Source of the DNA: Hypsibius dujardini
Taxonomy: Eukaryota; Tardigrada; Eutardigrada; Parachela; Hypsibiidae
Reading direction: 5' to 3'
NCBI GenBank assembly: GCA_001579985.1
Contig: LRSR01003848.1
Span: forward strand, 1 to 28,820
DNA: 28,820 nucleotides
Position numbers and translations under genes: made by a program. This document shows, piece after piece, positions 10,618 to 20,043 of the stretch (the first letter of the stretch is position 1; every line of letters starts with the position of its first letter). The notes below the pieces were generated by a model. It made no database searches. It was given only the letters and a program-made list of their open reading frames with translations, and was not told the origin of the DNA.

Positions 10618-11213
10618 CGATGTCCGCAAACGTGTTTCAGCCTTTATGAGATTGCATTTTATGTAAGAGCTACCATTTGTGCTCAGTTTTAGCAGCCGAG
10701 CTCTTTAAATTCTGGCTAGAAATTTTGAGTAGGTTTTGTAAACACACTAAGGTCTCGAATTTAAGTCAATGTTAAATGAAAAACGCTTTCATATTTCCAG
10801 TTTATTTAAGTCCTGAAGTTCGCCATCCAGATAATATGAATTGAGCAAAAACTATTACATATTTTGCCCTCATTTCAATACAAGTTATAGCGGCCACCAT
10901 CACAGACCGCTGACTAGTTAAAATTAAGATTAAGGTTGCCTTTCTTATCATTTGTCTACAAGTTAAGATTAGAAAATAACAATGCAAACTGTACGGAAAT
11001 ATGTTCCTATGTTATTGCAATAGTATTTATCCTTGTTTTCTTAAAATAGTGGAGGATGCGACTTATCTTGGTACCATAGCTGAAACCATTATACTAATTA
11101 AAACGTATCCAAGTTGGTTGTGACAGTTATTGTTAATGAATTTCAACAATTTTCGCATTTATTTTAAGCGTTTTTAATTTCCCGTTTTAGCGCCCTCATC
11201 CCCTCATCAACAA
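10618..11213. other. Spacer between the fusion gene and HSP70-like copy 4
   Basis: AT-rich, no supported ORF and no canonical AATAAA for the upstream gene that I can see. Near the right end a pyrimidine-rich tract and acceptor (tttcccgttttag, ending 11190) sit 23 nt before the next ATG, suggesting a 5'-UTR intron for copy 4. Confidence 0.4.
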
Positions 11214-12395
11214 ATGAAGAATGATGACGACATTGTTCTGGGTATCGATTTCGGTATGATAAACAGCTGCATCGCGGCCTGTTACTCCAACGGCCAGGTC
11301 GTGATCATCCCTGGTCTTGGGGATGGTGTTAAGACCATGCCCAGCTGTGTGTCCTTCGAAGAAGGGGTACAACAAGTCGGCGACCGAACATCCGCGAAGG
11401 AGCACCCTGAAAATTTCATCTACGAGATGAAACGCCTCCTCGGCCGCGACTTCGAGGACGCAGAAGTGCAGATTCACTGCCGGCGTTGGCCTTTTTTACT
11501 CATTAACGAACGAGACGGTATGAAGGTCGCCATGCTGCAAGCGAACGTCGTCAAAAAGTTCAGCCCAATTGAAATTGTGGCGATAATCCTAAAGGAACTT
11601 CATCAACGTGCCGTAGAATTTCTTAAGCAGCCGATCACGCGGACGGTCATCTGTGTGCCGGCCAACTTCTCCATCCGGCAAAGAAACGCCACCAAGGCCG
11701 CAGCAACCCTTGCCGGGCTGAACGTCATCGGAATCATCGACGAGCCGACTGCCGCAGCTCTGGGATACAACGCCATCGATGAGGTCGTGCCGACGGGCGG
11801 GACCTTCATGACGTTCGATTTCGGCGAGAGAACATTAGACGTGTCGGTGATGGAGCGCCGCTCGGATAACGTCTTCAAGGTTCTCGAGTCCGCTGGGGAT
11901 ATGTCACTCGGTGGTGCAGATTTTGACGAACGGCTGTTGGACCATTTCATCGAGGTGTTTTGGCAAAAGCATCGGATCGACCTCCGCGAAAAGGAGTATT
12001 CCATTGGACGGGCGGACTTGCTGGAAGCTTGTGAGAAAGCCAAACGTCTGCTCTCGTTGGAGAAACCCGCACAAACCAAGGTAGTAGTGCCGGCAATCGC
12101 GGACGATATCACCCTGTCGGAGGTGCTGACGCGGATCAAGTTTAACGAATTGTGTGCGGATTTATTCGACCGGATACTGCAGCCGGTGGAACGGGCGCTC
12201 GAGTACGCAGGCCTGTCGCGGAACAAGATGGCGTTTGTCATGCTGGATGGAAACAGCAGTCGCATGCTCAAGGTGCAGGAGCTGTTAAGGACGTATTTCG
12301 GCCAGACCGTTCCCGTCAAGCTGGACCATCGAATGGACGAAACTATCGCCGTGGGAGCGGCCCACTACGCACGGAAGATTGCTGACGGGAAATAG
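11214..12395 (+). CDS. Intact HSP70 nucleotide-binding domain protein without substrate-binding domain (copy 4)
   Basis: An uninterrupted 393-residue ORF covers one complete HSP70 ATPase domain and nothing more; typical cytosolic HSP70 is about 640 residues. Motifs in order: GIDFGMINSC (phosphate 1, catalytic Asp kept), YEMKRLLGRDF (Lys kept), KELHQRAVEFL, VICVPANF, IDEPTAAALGY (nearly canonical), TFDFGERTLDVSV in place of DLGGGTFDVSI, SLGGADFDERLLDHF (canonical GGxDFD), CEKAKRLLS, LTRIKFNEL and MLDGNSSRMLKVQ in place of VGGSTRIPKVQ. It ends right after GAAHYARK, where the interdomain linker would begin. The C-terminal EEVD and peptide-binding part are absent. It is less diverged from true HSP70 than copies 1-3 and is the only copy with an unbroken frame, and it has no kinase attached. 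A polyadenylation signal follows at 12685. It may bind nucleotide and act as a regulator or decoy rather than a chaperone; that is inference. Confidence 0.85.
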   Translation: MKNDDDIVLGIDFGMINSCIAACYSNGQVVIIPGLGDGVKTMPSCVSFEEGVQQVGDRTSAKEHPENFIYEMKRLLGRDFEDAEVQIHCRRWPFLLINERDGMKVAMLQANVVKKFSPIEIVAIILKELHQRAVEFLKQPITRTVICVPANFSIRQRNATKAAATLAGLNVIGIIDEPTAAALGYNAIDEVVPTGGTFMTFDFGERTLDVSVMERRSDNVFKVLESAGDMSLGGADFDERLLDHFIEVFWQKHRIDLREKEYSIGRADLLEACEKAKRLLSLEKPAQTKVVVPAIADDITLSEVLTRIKFNELCADLFDRILQPVERALEYAGLSRNKMAFVMLDGNSSRMLKVQELLRTYFGQTVPVKLDHRMDETIAVGAAHYARKIADGK

Positions 12396-12684
12396 CCCAT
12401 CACTGACCTGCATTGCAATCCCCCTCCATGAGGCCGTTTACATTTTCCGGTGCCAATCGGTACAATTTATGGAAATTCCTCAATAGTACCAGGAAATTAT
12501 CAGCAGGGTTCTATTCGATGCTTTTCTTCGATGAGCAGACCAGACTGATATGGTTTGAGTAGGTGCAAGCGTGCTTTGTTTTCTCTAAGCAAGCATAACG
12601 ACGTTGGAAGTCGTTTTGAGTGGATCATATTGGCGTCGAACTGGAGCATGACGAAGGGATAGTTTCCCGAGGGGCTTTTTTTCC

Positions 12685-12690
12685 AATAAA
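12685..12690 (+). promoter_or_regulatory. Polyadenylation signal AATAAA (HSP70-like copy 4)
   Basis: Canonical AATAAA about 290 nt after the stop codon of copy 4, on the same strand. Confidence 0.5.
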
Positions 12691-12742
12691 GCGCGAAACG
12701 TTATGAGTCTTACTTATTAGAAGTGATGCAATTAAACGCAAT

Positions 12743-12748
12743 TTTATT
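12743..12748 (-). promoter_or_regulatory. Polyadenylation signal AATAAA (minus-strand GPCR)
   Basis: TTTATT on the + strand reads AATAAA on the - strand, about 255 nt past the stop codon of the receptor gene ending at 13003. It faces the copy 4 signal, so the two transcription units converge tail to tail. Confidence 0.45.
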
Positions 12749-13796
12749 CCACAATTCATAAACACATAATCTATCAAGCGGTATCAAACCATCAAGCTAA
12801 GACAAAACACACCCCACGATTTGGATGTCGCATGGCTCGGTCCGTATGCAATTACTTCTCGACAATTCGTGTCATATGTGGAACTAAAAGGTGTTTGCTC
12901 CGAAAATGTTTTGCTCTCGCCTCCATATATCAGCAATTTGCTACAAGAAATGAGGGATTTTTCGTGCAAATGAACAAAGTCTAACACCCGAAGCTCCGTC
13001 CGTCAACGGCCAGCAGGTTGAATCTGTTTCGCAGCCGGGCTAGGACAAAATCGCAAGTAACGCAGGAATGCCGCACGCAGTGGGTCAAGAGCCAGAACAA
13101 ACAGGATGGGATCCGCTACCGTCTGGCATGCGTAGATCTTCACGGTCACCGCGAAGTAGCGCGCGTCAAAGTAGATGCGATCGAAATTGGCACGAAGGAG
13201 GTAGGTAATGGTCGGGCTCATAAAGACGGCGAAACTGATCGTCAACATGCCCAAAACGATATATTTATTCCGTAGCCGGCGATTGTTTGCTGCTCATAGC
13301 TCGCTGCTGCTGGCTCCGCCCCACCTTGATTGGGAACACCTATAGAGCGATGCCAGGGAGAACTTACATTTTTGGCAGTAGTTAGTTTGGTGTTCTGAGT
13401 GCCGTGACATTCTCATAAAAAGGCGCTTAAGGAACCTACTGCGACAAGGCTTAATCAATAAGTCATGCTCAGTTACTGTCAACTGAGCTGTAGGGTGCCT
13501 TTGAGCTAGTCCCATCTCTTCAGCGTAGCTCTGAAATTCCATCGAGTACACACAGTTGGACAACTTTAATCGAACGCCCTCAGACCGTTGAGTTTTGTAA
13601 GATTAGTTAAAGTAGCAGGCAATATTTACCAGTAAGTACACCCAACGGGAGCAGGCTTGCTAGATTTGAATAAATTGACCTGCACTCTTCGTAAGGGTTG
13701 AAATCTTACTTCTGTCAACTGTTTACGCTGCCAGACAGATTGGATATTTTCAGAGGCTGTTACTTACGAAGCTTACTACTTACTTACTAGAGTCCT

Positions 13797-14285
13797 TACA
13801 AGTCGGAACCAGCACGCTCATGGTAGGGCAGAGCGTGGGCAAAGGGGCTAAATGCTTTTTTTTTCAGAACTAAACCCAAAATTCGGGATTTTGTTCCTGA
13901 TTATTTTGAAACTTGTGGCGGGTGAGAGGGTCCAACTTCCAGGACTCCTGGGATTTCAAAACTTTCATATTTTCAAAACTTCAGTTTTTCCATTTTTAAT
14001 GGTTTTAACCTCCAATATGGAGTTTTTATTACTTCCAATATGGAGTTGTTACTTGGGTGCGTATATAGGACCCTAACAAATCCCAAATGTGATGGAAAAA
14101 CTGAAGTTTTGAAGATGTTTTCAAATCAAAGGCGGATCTTTTGAAATCACACATCCACACCCCAATAAGTTCCAAAATGCTCAGGAACAAAAAGGCCGAA
14201 TTTTGGATTTCAGTTTAAAAAAAATGCATTTTGCCCCATGCCCACCCCTGGCCCTACCATGAGGAGTCCTGGTTCCGCCTAACTG
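13797..14285. mobile_element. Foldback MITE in the second GPCR intron
   Basis: Inverted ends: 'cggaaccagcacgctcatgg' on the left and, on the other strand at the right end, 'cggaaccaggactcctcatg', followed on both sides by a gtagggc...gtgggca...aatgc block. The centre also folds ('aaaacttcagtttttccat' against 'atggaaaaactgaagtttt'). Same family as 16143-16622. No coding capacity; it lies wholly within an intron. Confidence 0.65.
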
Positions 14286-15065
14286 AGCACCTGGGTATTT
14301 TCACACCATCCATAATATACCCATACCTGCCGGTAGCGGTTGCATAACCACGGCCCTTGCATGGGCAGCATCCCTTGCCCTGGCTCGTATGCGATTTTGT
14401 CGGATTCGAGTGACCAGGATGAACGGTAACGATATGAAGACGGTAAGCATAGCCGTCAAGTAGAGACACACGTCGATCACGGCACCCCAAGTCTGCTGGA
14501 ACGGGCCCTTATGCGGATTGAAGGTGCGACCGGCCCGAAGGAGATCCGCGAACGGCAGATACAACACTCCGTCCATCACATCCAGTACGCCGGTCATCAG
14601 ACAGTTCACAGCCCACAGGCAGCAGCACGACAGCACGGCCACACGGACCTGGCGGAATAAGGGTTTAAACTTTAGTATCCTACAATACACTATGAAATAA
14701 TTGTCTAAATATGATAACAAGTATTTACGGTTCATTCGTAGCCCTAAAAAACAGTAGAGTCGTCATTTAAAATCAATCATTAGAATGTGTTCAGCGTAAA
14801 TGAGTTAAAGTTTCTAAACGGTAATGAGACCGAATCATGTTACAACTTTACAGTTACAACTTTTGTCAGGGAACAAAATCGTTAACGAGTCAACTGGACT
14901 TTTGAAATAGGCCTTCTTATTTCTTAGTAAAGAATTCCTCTTTAAGCGTTGGTTCCGATGTGCCAATTGAGGTTTGGTCCAACTTAGGGTTTTACTTTAA
15001 GCACGTTAAAATTACATCCGGGAAATCCGGGAACTGGAAATCCGGGCCCCTGAATACTGTAGTGT

Positions 15066-15248
15066 AAGGGCGAATTGAGGTCCAAAATGGACAAGGACCA
15101 AAGCCTAAATTGTGCATAAATAGTCCAAATTTTACCACGAGCCAATGCGCACATGTGTAAAAAGACCCAAAAGGTTAGTTTGCCGAGGAGAGGGGTTAAA
15201 TTTTGCCCAGGGGCCGGATCATTCGGCCTTCTAGCTCAATTCGCCCTT
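15066..15248. mobile_element. Short MITE (183 bp) in the first GPCR intron
   Basis: Perfect 14-bp terminal inverted repeats AAGGGCGAATTGAG (15066-15079) and its complement (15235-15248). The flanking 'ctgtagtg' and 'ctgtaatg' are similar but not a clear target duplication. No ORF. Confidence 0.65.
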
Positions 15249-16023
15249 GCTGTAATGTATACTGGACCTATTTGCGGGTTAGTAACATGGACATTAAACT
15301 TAAAGCTCGAACGCCACCGTTAAGCTGACAATAATTTCCACTAAACGGAACTTAAATAAATCTTGAACATCACACTGCTATCAGAGAGTGAATCCTTGGT
15401 AGCTTTAAAGTCGTACCGAGTGGCGGGTACGGTAGGAGATAGGGTGAATGATGGCCCAGGTCCGGTTGAAGGCCATTAGACCGTGACTGATAAGAGCGCC
15501 GGAGGCGATCATGTTCTGGCTGGCGTGAAAGACGATACAAGCCGTAAAACCCATCTCCCAGCGATTGTGGGCACGTTGTTAGAGGACCAGCATGGGATGA
15601 CGCACCAGGGCTATGAGCAGGTTGGCGGACATGAGGTTGATGACGTAGACGTTGAAAGAGGCCCTGCGAAGCCGGCGATTTGTGAGGAGGAGCAGTAGGA
15701 CGACAGCGTTGCCGAGGATGCTGAACACGCAGACGAAGAGGGAGAAGACGGCATCGGTATTTCATGAAGGCGGTAAGTCAACGCGAAGCAAGGTTCCATT
15801 TCCGGTTGCATTCTGGGTGGTTATGTTTAGATGGAGCAGCTGACTGGTCGATATGGATACATTTTGCAAATCGATTTGAGACGGCATGGTCAGATCGGAG
15901 CTGAAGTGTTTTTTCATTAATGTTCAACCAAGAACCTTATTATATTAATTGCGTTGGGAAAATCCGAGCTGAGTTCCTACATTGATATGGAACATCATTA
16001 GAGGTCTATTGTGTACTTCAAGG

Positions 16024-16072
16024 ACTACTGACAAAGAGGGAACAGATGGCGTCGGGATTTCATGAAGGATAA
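16024..16072 (-). repeat. Degenerate duplicate of the GPCR pre-TM1 segment
   Basis: About 48 bp here resemble 15729-15777 in the first exon of the GPCR pseudogene ('ccttcatgaaat' followed by a similar coding stretch ending in 'ctctt.gtc'). Both copies contain the same in-frame TGA. Confidence 0.45.
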
Positions 16073-16142
16073 GCAACCTCCTCGAGGACTAGAACAAAAC
16101 GTTGAAAATAGTGCAAAACATTGCGTGATGGTGAATCCGTCA

Positions 16143-16622
16143 GAGGCTCGTTTAGGGTTCTTACAGATCGGAACCAAGACCCCTTATGACAGGGTCCCCT
16201 TATGACAGGGCCAGAGGTGGGCAAATTGGGGGAAAACGCATGCTTTTTCCAAGATTAAACCCAAAGGTTGACCTCTTGTCCCTAATTATTTCGAAACTTG
16301 AGTATAAGGATCAGATTTCCAGCCCCCGGAGATTTCGAAACATATACAGAAACATTACTTTTTTCATCAAATTTGAATTTGAAGCTCACGTTTGCATTCA
16401 TCAGTATAGGGAGCCCAACAACCCCAACAACCCCAACAAACTTAAAATTTGAACAAAAAATTTAATGTTTTGAAATCACGGGGCCTTGGAACTCAGACCC
16501 CTACACCCCCACAATTTTCAAAATGATCAGGAGCAAAAGGCCGGATTTTGGATTCAATTTAAAATAAATGCAGTTTGCCCCTTTGTCCCCCTCCCCGCCT
16601 TATCACGAGTGGTCCTCGTATC
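16143..16622. mobile_element. Foldback MITE, second copy of the 13.8-kb family
   Basis: Diverged copy of 13797-14285. It shares 'cggaacca' near the left end, the gtgggca block, 'ttaaacccaaa', 'aggagcaaaaggccg.attttgga' and the closing 'gcagtttgcccc' segment, in the same order. It holds a (ccccaacaa)n mini-array near 16420-16440. No ORF. Confidence 0.55.
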
Positions 16623-16639
16623 AACTTGTAAATACTCCA

Positions 16640-17080
16640 AACAAGGGCTAAGGCTACAAGTTTTCCTCCCCTTCCCCATTTTTGTCCCCTCTCTTTTTCG
16701 GTTTTTTCGATGTTGACCGTTGTTCCCTAACCTGATAAATTGAAGATCGGTGTTTTTTAAAATCCTTTAAGTTTCCTTTTCAAAAAAGATTGAAATCCTA
16801 AATATTAGACTTTGCCCACAAGAGTGTTGAGCGGAAAAACAAAACGCCCTCCTTTTTCTTCACCCCTTAAGTTTTTCTCACACCATTACTTGACCGATAT
16901 CCAAACGTCGGGGTTTCATACCTGAAGATTGAGGAACAGATGGGCTTTTCAAAATTATACGTTTGTTATAACCACTCAAAGTGACGTTGGTCAGAACTCG
17001 TAAAACCAAATATAGCCACAAAGTAGGAAGGGGAAAGGGGAGGGGGACTTGTAGTCTATGCCCTAAACGAGCCCCTAGTG
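16640..17080. mobile_element. Inverted-repeat element with C/G-rich arms
   Basis: The left arm ('agggctaaggctacaag' then a tcctccccttcccc tract) is the inverted counterpart of the right arm ('ggaaggggaaaggggaggg' then 'acttgtagtctatgccct'). Its right edge shares 'ggctcgtttaggg' (on the other strand) with the left edge of the neighbouring element at 16146, so the two may be parts of one larger element. Confidence 0.5.
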
Positions 17081-17287
17081 AATCGCAAGTCTGGGGCGCA
17101 GCGCGCATGTGGTGTCGAAGGTTTTGCATCGTTATGGTACAACGCAAGGAGTGTGGGACGTGGAAGTTATCGGGTCACTATTAATCTGATGAAAGAGGAG
17201 TTTCAAACGCTTTTTTGTTGGAATTGGAGCACACTTCACCAGATGTACAAGAAGTGTGTCAATGAATGTGTCATGTTGTATATGTGG

Positions 17288-17304
17288 ATGTGTGTGTGTG
17301 TGTT
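17288..17304. repeat. (TG)n microsatellite
   Basis: A short run of TG dinucleotides just left of the TTAA foldback element. Confidence 0.6.
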
Positions 17305-17334
17305 GTTCGTATTTAAATGGAATGATCGATTTAA

Positions 17335-18022
17335 GGGAAAATCGCCTTTGTTTTTGGTCAAAAATCTTCCCGGGTCGCTGGCTGTGGTGGTCCAAATTAT
17401 TTCAATTTTTATTCGAATTTCATTTATTCTGAAGATATAATGAGTTTGCAAACTTTTGGCCATTCCCAAAAACTCGAAAATGACACGTGACGTCATCATA
17501 GACTCCTTCTTCCGTTTGGGTACTCTTCTCATAACGGAATTAGACAACGTTTTAACGATTGACTTGGTTTTGGGCTTTTCAGGTGCCTACTGTAAATCCT
17601 CATACTCAGCTTTCTGCGATTTCGCTTCATGATTCAAATTCAAAAGTTATGGCTCGTAGACCTCAAAAGTTCATCCCATTTCAAAATGAAATAGAGGTCC
17701 ACTAATAACGTTTAAGTTTGAAGCATTATTCGAAATCCCAGACATTTGCGTATGAGGATTTGCAATAGGCACCTGAAAGCCCAAAACCGAGTCAATCGAA
17801 ATTTTTTTGTCTAAAAAAGTTTTGAGAAGGGTACCCAAACGGGAGAAGGAGTCTATGATGACGTCACGTGTCATTTTCGAGTTTTTGGGAATGGCCAAAA
17901 GTTTGCAAAACTCAATATATCTTCATAATAAATGAAATTTGAGTATAAATTAAAATGATTTAGACCACCACAGCCAGCGACCCGGAAAGATTTTTTACCA
18001 AAAGCAAAGAGACGGTTTCCCC
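17335..18022. mobile_element. Near-palindromic foldback element (688 bp) flanked by TTAA
   Basis: The whole element folds on itself: ends GGGAAAATCGCCTTTG and, on the other strand, GGGGAAACCGTCTCTTTG, with long matching arms that include 'tgacacgtgacgtcatcata' on both sides. TTAA flanks each end (17331-17334 and 18023-18026), the target used by piggyBac-type transposases; the family assignment is inference. No coding capacity. The truncated relative at 3108-3573 lets the ends be defined. Confidence 0.75.
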
Positions 18023-18247
18023 TTAAGCTGTGTACCTGTAAGTGCGGTATCTCTTGGATTCTTCTTCTTTAACAAACTCGGCATCTACATACAAAACGTG
18101 AATTTTGTTAAAGCATAAAGACGAGCCCCAACGTCGTTTGCTTGGGTCGTAGTCGCGTTGAATTGAAAGGTGACCGACATTCAAAATTCGCATTTATCGC
18201 CTCTTCAGTTTATACGTTTCGACATCTTCCGTCATCAAATGGAGCAC
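18023..18247. other. Spacer, 3' flank of the Cys-rich gene
   Basis: I see no gene. It should contain the 3' UTR of the minus-strand Cys-rich gene; no canonical minus-strand AATAAA is obvious. Confidence 0.35.
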
Positions 18248-18836
18248 TTAGCACATAGACTCGTCACACCTGAACTAGATAAACTTAACTTGAAGAACAA
18301 TAAAACTCAAAATAATATCATGCCTTAAAAACACCCCTGTGAAAGTCTTCGAAATTTGATGAAAATGAAATGGGATCAAGTGTTGATGATTTCCTGCGTT
18401 TTTACCTTCCACCAGGCGGATGGCCCACGAGGTAAGCGTTGCAGTGCACCAGACAAGCCTCAATCTGAACCAGGTCGCTTTTGTTGCACCACTGTCCGTC
18501 GATGGTCGCGCAGTGTTCGCAGTAAACGGTCGCCGCCAGATCCCCGCTGCAATCCTTGTTCTTGTGCATACACCATTGGTGTGTACTGTTGTAAAGCAGA
18601 CGAGAGTCGTAGCATCCCTCCGGATCACGTGCTGCCACTTCTGCGTGGAGCTTCGTCAAGCGCTGCTCTTCCGCGGCCACTTCCGCCTTACGAGCATTAC
18701 ATGCCTTGTCGCTGCAGGTACTGCCGGACGGTGGACTGGCCTTCGCGTCGACGTCCGGCGACGCGAAGGCTACCTTTGGAGGCACCAGTAGTACGAATGA
18801 GGCAACAGCGACGAGAGTAACTAAATTCTGAAACAT
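18248..18836 (-). CDS. Small secreted cysteine-rich protein
   Basis: Exon 1 is 18836-18406 and a likely tiny exon 2 is 18269-18248; together 151 codons (150 residues). ATG 18836 opens a clear signal peptide (MFQNLVTLVAVASFVLL..., probable cleavage near Ala-Phe-Ala|Ser). The mature part begins with a low-complexity Ala/Ser/Pro/Asp stretch, then two close Cys, an Ala/Glu-rich helical segment, and a Cys-rich domain containing CMHKNKDCSGD, VYCEHC and IDGQWC. Exon 1 alone reads to a TAA at 18402 and has 10 Cys. The donor (ggaag|gtaaaa) and acceptor (tctagttcag|g) match in phase and add RCDESMC, giving 12 Cys, an even number suited to six disulfides. I do not recognise the family; the decayed gene at 20044-20694 shares the Cys-rich domain. 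Probably an extracellular or body-fluid protein; function unknown. Confidence 0.65.
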
Positions 18837-20043
18837 TTTTTAAGTGAATATGAAGCTCTATAAATTAGGGAAATTTTGTTGAACACGCTCAAACCAATTG
18901 CCAGCCACTTCAAGTCAGAAGAGGCTTATTATTTGCATTCGCCGCAGTGTGTCGCATACTGGGGCGGGGCGGGGAGAGGGTGCATCCGTGTTTATAATCC
19001 CCGTGGATTTTGATGACACAGTGCAATTTCTTGATGAGTATGTGGTGGACCTAACGCTATTCTCTTTTTGCAAGGACCCATGTTGGTGACCATCTGTGGC
19101 GGTGGTCTTGTCATGGAGGGATTTACTCGTTAAAAAATCTAGTCGGGGGGGGGGGATGGAGTGATGGCTTTCAGCCCGCTGAATCGAGGAAAGTTCTTGC
19201 ACCTGCATGACTTGCCTGATAATAAATGTATGCTCATCTCGATTGCCCAACTGCTTTATGTTTTTTTTTTTTCAAGAAACGATTAAGGGGCGTCCTACAG
19301 AAGCCCGAAGTTTCTTTAATATGGACACAGGGAATAATAAGATTTGATATTTGAAGGTATAAGCCCAGCTCCGTATCTGACCTGGTGTGGTATATGTGGT
19401 ATCTTTTTCTTGGAGGGGAGAAATAAGAAAAAAAGGTTTCACTACAAGAACGCAATAAACACCAATCATTGAACAAACCGAAGAATAACGGTGTTCACCG
19501 CAAGCATTAAATTGTAAGCCGGCTTCAAAGACTTTCGCGAAATTAGGCGTGCACAAACTTGTCAGACAATCAAATCTAAGTTCAATCAGTCAATCAGAAA
19601 TCCTATGTTAATGGCCTGAAACTCGGGATCCGTTTTAAAACTGTTCCCGAAAAACGTTCCGATTCCCATGTTCAACTGACTTTCTAACTCGTCACGCTCT
19701 TTCGTCTTTACTATTGGGGCAGGAGGATTACGGTAAATGTCTTACTTCTTCGGATAATTATGGCGCGGAGCGGATAATTGTGTCTTAGACGATATTAGGA
19801 TCTTAGTAAGTCACTTTAATTAAATGATACATGCTATATTTATGTGGTTGTAAAAGAATGAAGAATGCGATAGAAAGACGCATACGGCTGTATCACTGCA
19901 TTTTTTTCAGCTTGTTAAAAAAACTGGACGTTCACGCTATCCTATCAGTTTCCGGAGAGTGATGGATCAGCGGTTTGCTGGCACGCTGGAATCAGCCAAA
20001 CACCCTACCCTCTAGAGTGCGAATTTCGATTTGAAATATTGAC
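18837..20043. other. Intergenic, no gene recognised
   Basis: I find no credible coding region on either strand. There are poly-G (about 19145-19155) and poly-T (about 19261-19272) runs. The first bases should hold the promoter of the minus-strand Cys-rich gene; a TATA-like ataaatt/aatttat lies about 25-30 nt upstream of its ATG (18858-18866). Confidence 0.4.

Larger units (their letters stand above)
13003..15887 (-). pseudogene. Rhodopsin-class GPCR with two in-frame stops
   Basis: Three exons join in frame: 15887-15417, 14648-14327 and 13292-13003, in total 361 codons, with GT-AG sites of matching phase. The start is ATG 15887 (MPSQIDLQNVS), followed by an N-terminus rich in glycosylation sequons (NVS, NIT, NAT, NGT). 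TM1 has ILGN, TM2 NLMSANLLIAL, TM3 ends in FNRTWAIIHP (NRT in place of DRY). Exon 2 carries TM4-TM5, exon 3 TM6-TM7 with DPILF in place of NPxxY. TM6 lacks the usual CWxP. Two stops interrupt exon 1: TGA at 15764-15762 just before TM1, and TAA at 15581-15579 between TM2 and TM3. There are no frameshifts and all other codons fit a receptor, so this is a young pseudogene or an allele/assembly problem. I cannot name the ligand class; it looks like a lineage-specific orphan receptor. Two MITEs lie in its introns. Confidence 0.75.

Noticed and set aside
11603-12319. 238-codon open frame on the - strand
   Set aside because: It is the antisense shadow of the HSP70-like copy 4 gene; the product is Ser/Arg-rich with no recognisable domain.
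15370-15765. 131-codon open frame on the - strand in the GPCR first exon
   Set aside because: Its product is Pro/Arg/His-rich without structure, whereas the neighbouring frame encodes TM1-TM3 with receptor motifs.
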